Assembly (NCBI RefSeq): GCF_006539885.1
Contig: NZ_BJNW01000008.1
Coordinates: forward strand, 1 to 64,000
Reading direction: 5' to 3'
Source of the DNA: Kocuria varians
GTDB taxonomy: Bacteria > Actinomycetota > Actinomycetes > Actinomycetales > Micrococcaceae
DNA length: 64,000 bases
The notes beneath the pieces are model-generated. The model had not been told where the DNA came from, made no database searches, and worked only from the letters and a program-made list of their open reading frames with translations. Below, piece after piece: positions 58,347 to 64,000 of the stretch (positions are counted from its first letter, which is position 1; every line of letters starts with the position of its first letter). Position numbers and translations under genes: made by a program.

Positions 58347-58775
58347 ATGAGTGAGAACGCGAATCCCATCCAGGCCATGGACTCCCAGCGCGTGTGGGAG
58401 CTGCTCACGCAGCTGCCGTACGGCCGCCTGGCGGTGCAGGCCGCGGGACTGGTGGACATCTTCCCGGTCAACTACGTGGTCAGCCAGTGCAAGCTGTACT
58501 TCCGCACCGCGCAGGGCACCAAGCTCGCGAGTCTCGTGGTGAACCACCACGTGGCGTTCGAGGTGGACCGGGTGCGTGACGGGCACGTGGAGTCGGTCGT
58601 GGTGCACGGCCGCGCCCGCCGCCTGGAGACCCGCGCGGAGCTCGAGGCCGCGGAGGAGCTGCCCCTGCAGCCGTGGGCGCCCACGGAGAAGTTCCACTAC
58701 GTGGTGCTGGAGCCGGACGATGCCACGGGCCGTGAGTTCACCATGCACACCGGGGCGGATCCGCAGCCGGCGTGA
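58347..58775 (+). CDS. Pyridoxamine 5'-phosphate oxidase-fold protein, second copy
   Basis: 142 residues, paralogous to the protein at 55893: RVWELLTQLPYGRLAVQAAGLVDIFPVNYVV, KLYFRTAQGTKLASLVVNHHVAFEVDR and KFHYVVLEPDDATGREF. Likely flavin or F420 binder. Ten bases after the methyltransferase stop; the three genes look like one operon, ended by the hairpin at 58810. Confidence 0.85.
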   Translation: MSENANPIQAMDSQRVWELLTQLPYGRLAVQAAGLVDIFPVNYVVSQCKLYFRTAQGTKLASLVVNHHVAFEVDRVRDGHVESVVVHGRARRLETRAELEAAEELPLQPWAPTEKFHYVVLEPDDATGREFTMHTGADPQPA

Positions 58776-58809
58776 CGGCGCGTACCGTACGCTGACGGTT
58801 CGGGTGGGC

Positions 58810-58845
58810 GACGCCGCCCACGCCGGGGAGTCCCGGGGCGGCGTC
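58810..58845 (+). terminator. Hairpin between the PPOX gene and topA
   Basis: 10-bp arms GACGCCGCCC and complement, 35 nt after the stop codon; shares the GACGCC arm with other terminators in the window. Confidence 0.6.
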
Positions 58846-58911
58846 GTCATCCGGGCGCGAGAGACACAGACAGACCCGGCGGGCCACCGCGGGGTACGAC
58901 GAGGAGCACCT

Positions 58912-61875
58912 TTGGCATCCAAGGCCACCAAGAACGCCGGTACGGGCAAGAGCCTGCTGATCGTGGAGTCACCGTCCAAGGTGAAGACGATCGCGGGGTA
59001 CCTGGGCGACGCCTACGAGGTGGAGTCGTCCATGGGCCACATCCGTGACCTGCCCCAGCCCTCCGAGCTGCCCACGGACATGAAGAAGGGCCCCTACGGC
59101 AAGTTCGCCGTGGACGTGGACCACGAGTTCGACCCGTACTACGTGGTCAACCCGGACAAGAAGAAGAAGGTCACGGAGCTCAAGCGCAAGCTCAAGGACG
59201 CCGATGCGCTCTACCTGGCCACTGATGGGGACCGCGAGGGCGAGGCCATCGCCTGGCACCTGCTGCAGGTGCTCAAGCCCAAGGTCCCGGTGTACCGGCT
59301 CACGTTCCCGGAGATCACCAAGGAGGCCATCGAGCGCGGCTTCGCCCAGCTGCGCGACATCGACCAGGACCTCGTGGACGCGCAGGAGACCAGGCGCATC
59401 CTGGACCGCCTCTACGGCTACGAGATCTCCCCGGTGCTGTGGCGCAAGGTCTCCTCGGGCCTGTCCGCCGGCCGTGTGCAGTCGGTGGCCACGCGCCTGG
59501 TGGTGCAGCGCGAGCGCGAGCGGATCGCGTTCGTCCCCGCGGACTACTGGGACCTCACGGGCACGTTCTCGCGCCCGGACGGCCAGGATCCCGGGCGTCC
59601 CTTCACCGCGCGCCTGAGCTCGGTGGACGGCCGCCGCGTGGCCACGGGCAAGGACTTCGACGACCGCGGCCAGCTCAAGTCCGCGCCCTCCGGCAACGCT
59701 CCCGTCACGCTGGACGAGGCCGTGGCCACCGCGCTCGCCGCCGGGCTGCAGGACGCAGAGTTCTCGGTCCGCTCTCTCGAGACCAAGCCCTACACGCGCC
59801 GCCCCGCGGCGCCGTTCACCACCTCCACGCTGCAGCAGGAGGCCGCCCGCAAGCTGCGGTTCACCTCCCGCACCACCATGCGCGTGGCGCAGCGGCTGTA
59901 CGAGAACGGCTACATCACCTATATGCGTACGGACTCCGTGGCGCTGTCCGACCAGGCGGTCAACGCGGCCCGGGCGCAGGCCAAGGAGCTCTACGGCGCG
60001 GAGTTCGTGCCCTCCTCCAAGCGCGTGTACGCCTCCAAGTCCAAGAACGCGCAGGAGGCGCACGAGGCCGTGCGACCCGCGGGGGACCGGTTCCGCACGC
60101 CGTCGCAGGTGCGCTCGCAGCTGTCCGTGGACGAGTTCAAGCTCTACGAGCTGATCTGGAAGCGCACCGTCGCCTCCCAGATGGAGGACGCCAAGGGCAG
60201 CACCGCGACCGTGCGCCTCGGGGCCAGCGCCACCTCTGCGGCCGGTGACCACGCCGGGGCGGACGCGGAGTTCTCGGCCTCCGGCACCGTCATCACCTTC
60301 CGCGGCTTCCTGGCCGCCTACGAGGAGGGCCGGGACGTGAACCCGGACCTCGCGCAGGACTCGGGCAAGAAGGGCCAGAAGGACGAGGACAAGCGGCTGC
60401 CCGTGATGGCGGAGGGCGACGCCCTGGACGCCTCCGAGGTCACCGCGGACGGGCACACCACCACCCCGCCGGCGCGCTACACCGAGGCGTCGCTCGTGAA
60501 GACGCTGGACGAGCTGGGCATCGGACGCCCCTCCACGTACGCGGCCACGATCTCCACGATCATGGACCGCGGCTACGTGCAGGTCCGCGGCTCCGCACTG
60601 ATCCCCTCGTGGCTCGCCTTCTCCGTGGTTCGCCTGCTCGAGGACCACTTCTCCGACTACGTGGACTACGACTTCACGGCGGAGCTCGAGGACGACCTCG
60701 ACCGGATCGCCCGCGGCGAGGCCGAGCGCGTCGCCTGGCTCAACGGCTTCTACTTCGGCGAGGCCCCGGAGGAGCCCGGGCTCAAACCGCTCGTGGACGA
60801 CCTCGGGGAGATCGACGCCCGCGCGGTGAACTCGATCCCCGTCACGGACGACATCACGCTGCGCGTGGGCAAGTTCGGCCCCTACCTGGAGTCCGGCGGC
60901 ACCGTGGACCCGGAGACCGGCGAGATCACCGACCCCGTGCGCGCCAACGTCCCCCTGGACCTCGCGCCGGACGAGCTCACCCCGGACAAGGCCCGTGAGC
61001 TCATGGAGATCGGCAAGGCGGACGGCCGCGAGCTGGGCGTGAACCCGGAGACCGGTCGGATGATCGTGGCCAAGGACGGCCGCTACGGGCCCTACGTGAC
61101 CGAGATCGTCCCGGAGCCCACGCAGGAGGAGCTGGACGCGATCCCCACCGAGTACTACAAGAACGGCAAGCCCAAGCCCAAGAAGATCGAGAAGCCCAAG
61201 CCGAAGACCGCGTCCCTGTTCTCCTCCATGAACCTGCAGGACATCACGCTCGAGGACGCCCTCAAGCTGCTGTCCCTGCCGCGGGAGCTCGGCGAGGACA
61301 CGGACGGCGAGACGATCACCGTGCAGAACGGCCGCTACGGCCCGTACCTGAAGAAGGGCTCGGACTCGCGCTCCATCTCCTCCGAGGACCAGATCTTCAC
61401 GATCACCCTGGACGAGGCGAAGACCATCTACGCCCAGCCCAAGCAGCGGGGGCGCGCGGCCGCGAAGCCGCCGCTCGCGGACCTCGGAGCGGATCCCCTG
61501 ACCGAGAAGCGGATGATCATCAAGGAGGGTCGCTTCGGTCCGTACATCACGGACGGCGAGACCAACGTGACGGTTCCGCGCGCGGAGGCCATCGAGCAGA
61601 TCACCGCCGCACGTGCCTCCCAGCTGCTCGCGGAGAAGCGCGCGAAGGGCCCGGCTCCGGCCAAGTCCCCGGCACGCGGTCGCGCCAAGAGCACCACGGC
61701 CAAGAGTTCGGCTTCCAAGAGCTCGACGTCCAAGACCGCGGCCTCGAAGAGCGCCGCGGGCAAGACAGCGGCCAAGCGCACGACCAAGACCGCCACCGCG
61801 AAGCGCAGCTCTGCCACGAAGGCCGGTACGACAAAGCGCACCTCCGCCACGAGCGCCACCGGCGGCAGCAAGTAG
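58912..61875 (+). CDS. topA: DNA topoisomerase I
   Basis: Relaxes negative supercoils. 987 residues: Toprim domain (LLIVESPSKVKTIAGYLG, LATDGDREGEAIAWHL), the four-domain type IA core with active-site Tyr337 in YITYMRTDSVALS, and four topo_C repeats (pattern GRYGPYV/GRFGPYIT) in place of zinc fingers. It ends in an 80-residue Lys/Ala/Ser/Thr tail, typical of actinobacterial TopA and known to aid processivity. The start is TTG at 58912 with GAGGAG five bases upstream, at the conserved N-terminus ASKATKNAGTGKSLLIVES. Confidence 0.97.
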   Translation: MASKATKNAGTGKSLLIVESPSKVKTIAGYLGDAYEVESSMGHIRDLPQPSELPTDMKKGPYGKFAVDVDHEFDPYYVVNPDKKKKVTELKRKLKDADALYLATDGDREGEAIAWHLLQVLKPKVPVYRLTFPEITKEAIERGFAQLRDIDQDLVDAQETRRILDRLYGYEISPVLWRKVSSGLSAGRVQSVATRLVVQRERERIAFVPADYWDLTGTFSRPDGQDPGRPFTARLSSVDGRRVATGKDFDDRGQLKSAPSGNAPVTLDEAVATALAAGLQDAEFSVRSLETKPYTRRPAAPFTTSTLQQEAARKLRFTSRTTMRVAQRLYENGYITYMRTDSVALSDQAVNAARAQAKELYGAEFVPSSKRVYASKSKNAQEAHEAVRPAGDRFRTPSQVRSQLSVDEFKLYELIWKRTVASQMEDAKGSTATVRLGASATSAAGDHAGADAEFSASGTVITFRGFLAAYEEGRDVNPDLAQDSGKKGQKDEDKRLPVMAEGDALDASEVTADGHTTTPPARYTEASLVKTLDELGIGRPSTYAATISTIMDRGYVQVRGSALIPSWLAFSVVRLLEDHFSDYVDYDFTAELEDDLDRIARGEAERVAWLNGFYFGEAPEEPGLKPLVDDLGEIDARAVNSIPVTDDITLRVGKFGPYLESGGTVDPETGEITDPVRANVPLDLAPDELTPDKARELMEIGKADGRELGVNPETGRMIVAKDGRYGPYVTEIVPEPTQEELDAIPTEYYKNGKPKPKKIEKPKPKTASLFSSMNLQDITLEDALKLLSLPRELGEDTDGETITVQNGRYGPYLKKGSDSRSISSEDQIFTITLDEAKTIYAQPKQRGRAAAKPPLADLGADPLTEKRMIIKEGRFGPYITDGETNVTVPRAEAIEQITAARASQLLAEKRAKGPAPAKSPARGRAKSTTAKSSASKSSTSKTAASKSAAGKTAAKRTTKTATAKRSSATKAGTTKRTSATSATGGSK

Positions 61876-61881
61876 CGCACA

Positions 61882-61949
61882 CGACGACGCCGCCCGCCCG
61901 GAAGGCCACGGGCGGCACCGTCCGCGCGCTGCCCGCCGCGGCGTCGTCG
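61882..61949 (+). terminator. Complex hairpin after topA
   Basis: Outer arms CGACGACGCCGC and complement (12 bp) enclose a smaller CCGCCCG/CGGGCGG hairpin. It lies 6 nt past the topA stop. Confidence 0.65.
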
Positions 61950-61987
61950 GCCGGTCGGAGCCCGTCACCGCAACCGAAGGAACTCGC

Positions 61988-62968
61988 ATGAGGCTCTCAG
62001 TCCTGGACGTCGGGTCGAACACCGTGCACCTGCTGCTGCTCGACGTCTACCCGGGCGCGCGCCCCGAGCCGTACGCGTCCCACAAGACCGCGCTGCGGCT
62101 CGTGGACCACCAGGACGAGCAGGGGCAGATCACGGACGAGGGCCGGGACCTGCTGACCGCGTTCGTGGTGGAGGCGCGGGACTTCGCGGTGGAGCACCGG
62201 GCTGAGGACCTGCTGGCGTTCGCCACCTCGGCGATCCGCGAGGCCGCGAACGGCGCTCAGGTGCTGGAGCACGTGCAGTCGGTCTCCGGTGTCACGCTCA
62301 CGGAGCTGTCCGGGGACCAGGAAGCCGCGATCACGTTCTCCGCAGTGCGCCGCTGGTTCGGGTGGAGCGCCGGGCGGATCCTGGACCTGGACATCGGCGG
62401 CGGCTCCTTCGAGATGGCGATCGGCACGAATGCGCTGCCCACGGTGGCCACGTCCGTGCCGCTGGGAGCGGGCCGGCTGTACCGCGCCTACCTGGCCGGG
62501 GACGACGTCGCCCCGCCGGCCAGTTTCAAGGCCCTGCGCAAGCACGTGCGCACCACGCTGCGCCCCGCCGTGGACCGGATCGCAGCCGGCGGGCACCCGA
62601 ACCTCGTGGTGGGCACGTCCAAGACGTTCCGCTCGCTCGCGCGGATCTGCGGTGCCGCGCCGTCCGCCCGCGGACCGTACGTGCCGCGCGTGATGCACCG
62701 GGAGGACCTGCGGCTGTGGGCCCGGCGCATGGAGGCGATGTCCGTGGCCGAGCGCGCGGACCTGCCCGGCGTCTCCGAGCAGCGTGCCGCGCAGGTGGTG
62801 GCCGGCGCCATCGTGGCCGAGACCGCGATGGACATGCTCGGCATCGACACCGTGCAGATCTCCCCGTGGGCCCTGCGCGAGGGCCTGATCCTGCGCCGCA
62901 TGGACCGGCTGGTGCGGGACACCTCCAACGAGACCGCCGACCCGAAGGACCTGGTGAGCAGCCCATGA
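61988..62968 (+). CDS. ppx: Ppx/GppA family exopolyphosphatase-like protein
   Basis: 326 residues with the sugar-kinase/Hsp70-like fold: MRLSVLDVGSNTVHLLLLD (phosphate 1), FATSAIREAANG, LDIGGGSFEMAIG (phosphate 2) and the C-terminal ISPWALREGLILRRM. Such short Ppx proteins (Rv0496 type) hydrolyse polyphosphate or pppGpp. ATG at 61988 follows GAAGGA by six bases. Its TGA overlaps the next ATG. Confidence 0.92.
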   Translation: MRLSVLDVGSNTVHLLLLDVYPGARPEPYASHKTALRLVDHQDEQGQITDEGRDLLTAFVVEARDFAVEHRAEDLLAFATSAIREAANGAQVLEHVQSVSGVTLTELSGDQEAAITFSAVRRWFGWSAGRILDLDIGGGSFEMAIGTNALPTVATSVPLGAGRLYRAYLAGDDVAPPASFKALRKHVRTTLRPAVDRIAAGGHPNLVVGTSKTFRSLARICGAAPSARGPYVPRVMHREDLRLWARRMEAMSVAERADLPGVSEQRAAQVVAGAIVAETAMDMLGIDTVQISPWALREGLILRRMDRLVRDTSNETADPKDLVSSP

Positions 62969-63765
62969 GCGAGAAGCCCGCCGAGTACCGCCCGCACGTG
63001 GCCCTGTCCACGAGCTCGCTCTACCCGCAGGGCGTGCCCGAGACCTTCGAGGCCGCCCAGCGGCTGGGCTACGACAGTGTGGAGGTGCTCGTCACCCACG
63101 AGCGCATGAGCCAGCTGACGCACCAGCTGCTCGACAACATCCAGAAGTACCAGATCCCCATCTCCACGATCCACGCGCCCACCCTGCTGTTCACGCAGCA
63201 GGTGTGGGGCAAGTCCTGGACCAAGATCCAGATGGCCGCGAAGCTCACGCACCAGGTGGGCGCGGAGGTCGTGGTGGCCCACCCGCCGTTCCGGTGGCAG
63301 CGCAAGTACGCGCGGAACTTCGTGGCCGGGGTCCGCGAGGTCTCCCGTATGACGGAGACCAAGATCTCCGTGGAGAACATGTACCCGTGGCGCGTGGCCG
63401 GGCGCGAGGCGGTCGTGTACTCGCCGCACTACAGTCCGCTGGGCCAGGACTACGAGTGGGTCACGTGGGACTTCTCCCACGCCGCCACGGCCAAGATGGA
63501 CTCGCTCGCCGCCGTGAAGGAGCTCGGCTCGCGGCTGGGGCACGTGCACCTCACGGACGGTTCCGGGGAGACGCTTGCGGACGAGCACCTGCTGCCGGGC
63601 CACGGCGTGCAGCCCGTTGCCGAGACCCTCGAGCACCTGCGGGACCAGCGCTGGCAGGGCGTGGTGGGCGTTGAGGTCTCCACCCGCAAGTCCCGGGACG
63701 CGGACCAGCGCGACGAGTGGCTCGCGGAGTCCCTCGTCTTCGCGCGGCGCCACATGACGGTCTGA
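62965..63765 (+). CDS. TIM-barrel sugar phosphate isomerase/epimerase-like protein
   Basis: 266 residues of the AP-endonuclease-2/xylose-isomerase-like family. Metal-ligand positions are visible: ISTIHAPTLLF, VVVAHPPFRWQ, ISVENMYPWR, VTWDFSHAATA, LGHVHLTDGSGE and VGVEVSTRK. Function unknown; the gene follows ppx in many actinobacteria (Rv0498 type). Start overlaps the ppx stop (ATGA). Confidence 0.88.
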   Translation: MSEKPAEYRPHVALSTSSLYPQGVPETFEAAQRLGYDSVEVLVTHERMSQLTHQLLDNIQKYQIPISTIHAPTLLFTQQVWGKSWTKIQMAAKLTHQVGAEVVVAHPPFRWQRKYARNFVAGVREVSRMTETKISVENMYPWRVAGREAVVYSPHYSPLGQDYEWVTWDFSHAATAKMDSLAAVKELGSRLGHVHLTDGSGETLADEHLLPGHGVQPVAETLEHLRDQRWQGVVGVEVSTRKSRDADQRDEWLAESLVFARRHMTV

Positions 63766-63788
63766 GCCCTCTGGCGCCGGACGATGAC

Positions 63789-63815
63789 GCCGCACGCTCC
63801 CGGTGGGCGTGCGGC
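63789..63815 (+). terminator. Terminator after the TIM-barrel gene
   Basis: 9-bp perfect arms GCCGCACGC and complement with a 9-nt loop, 23 nt after the stop. Confidence 0.6.
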
Positions 63816-63983
63816 TGCCGGGTCCTGCGCCCCTCGGCTCCGTCCCGTACTGGACTCCCGGCGGGCGCTCGCGGCCGCCGCCCCGCGGGCGGTAGCGTCG
63901 TGAGCAGCATGTCCAGCCCACCCGCACCCCGTGGGGCGCACCGGTGCGCCGGTCGCGGCCGCGGGAACGAAAGGACCGATGAG

Positions 63984-64000
63984 ATGACCGAGACCACCCT
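63984..64000 (+). CDS. Start of a further gene, cut by the window end
   Basis: ATG at 63984 with AAAGGA eight bases upstream; only Met-Thr-Glu-Thr-Thr is visible. By analogy with the ppx-isomerase-proC order of other actinobacteria it may be proC, but the sequence here cannot show that. An in-frame ATG at 63909 is an alternative start. Confidence 0.45.

Noticed and set aside
61680-61860. Repeats in the 3' end of topA as a minisatellite
   Set aside because: The Lys/Ala/Ser/Thr tail is a normal feature of actinobacterial TopA; codons vary and no exact DNA repeat unit is seen.

Overview
This 64 kb window is high-GC actinobacterial chromosome. Gene content and order (DUF3073, sterol-carrier-like protein, HspR half-site at clpB, GlxR-type Crp, Tad cluster, TopA with a Lys/Ala/Ser tail) point to the Micrococcaceae. 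Kocuria is my best guess; this rests on gene content and base composition, not on a database search. I see no insertion sequences, prophage, CRISPR or rRNA. The only RNA genes are one tRNA-Pro and one TPP riboswitch.

Layout. 0-5.3 kb: clpB with half of an HspR box, a BCCT osmolyte transporter with a decayed 3' tail, and a DUF3073 gene. 5.3-12.7 kb: purine genes purM-purF (minus) and purD-purC (plus), around a small membrane protein, a sterol-carrier-like protein and a Zn-type L-asparaginase. 12.3-14.9 kb: a secreted small peptide, a histidine kinase and an alkyltransferase-like gene in one operon, divergent from a LuxR-type response regulator. 15.2-21.5 kb: a lactate locus made of an LldR/FadR-type regulator and lactate permease (minus) and lutABC (plus), with two FadR-type operators and Crp-like sites between them. 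21.6-26.3 kb: thiO-thiS-thiG-thiF under a TPP riboswitch, with divergent thiE. 26.4-31 kb: DCC thiol protein, PhzF-like protein, tRNA-Pro, and a large FAD/Fe-S D-lactate-type dehydrogenase.

From 31 to 62 kb the order recalls the Mycobacterium tuberculosis Rv3683-Rv3646 neighbourhood: metallophosphatase, ponA-type PBP, DUF4177, RidA, NUDIX, crp, marP-type protease, aroQ, acsA, nth, CoA-type NUDIX, then an insertion (MFS, PolA-like polymerase, HD hydrolase, Pth2, unknown gene), the Tad pilus cluster, an MrfA-like helicase and topA. A pyridoxamine-oxidase / methyltransferase / pyridoxamine-oxidase trio lies before topA; ppx and a TIM-barrel isomerase follow it. The last bases start another gene.

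Themes. Operons are tightly coupled, with many ATGA, GTGA or TAGTG stop/start overlaps. Many genes without a Shine-Dalgarno have a -10-like hexamer 6-7 nt before the start codon, suggesting leaderless mRNAs. Terminators are strong perfect hairpins, several sharing GACGACGCC arms. The most intriguing locus is the cysteine-containing secreted peptide encoded directly upstream of a histidine kinase, whose promoter appears to overlap that of the divergent response regulator.
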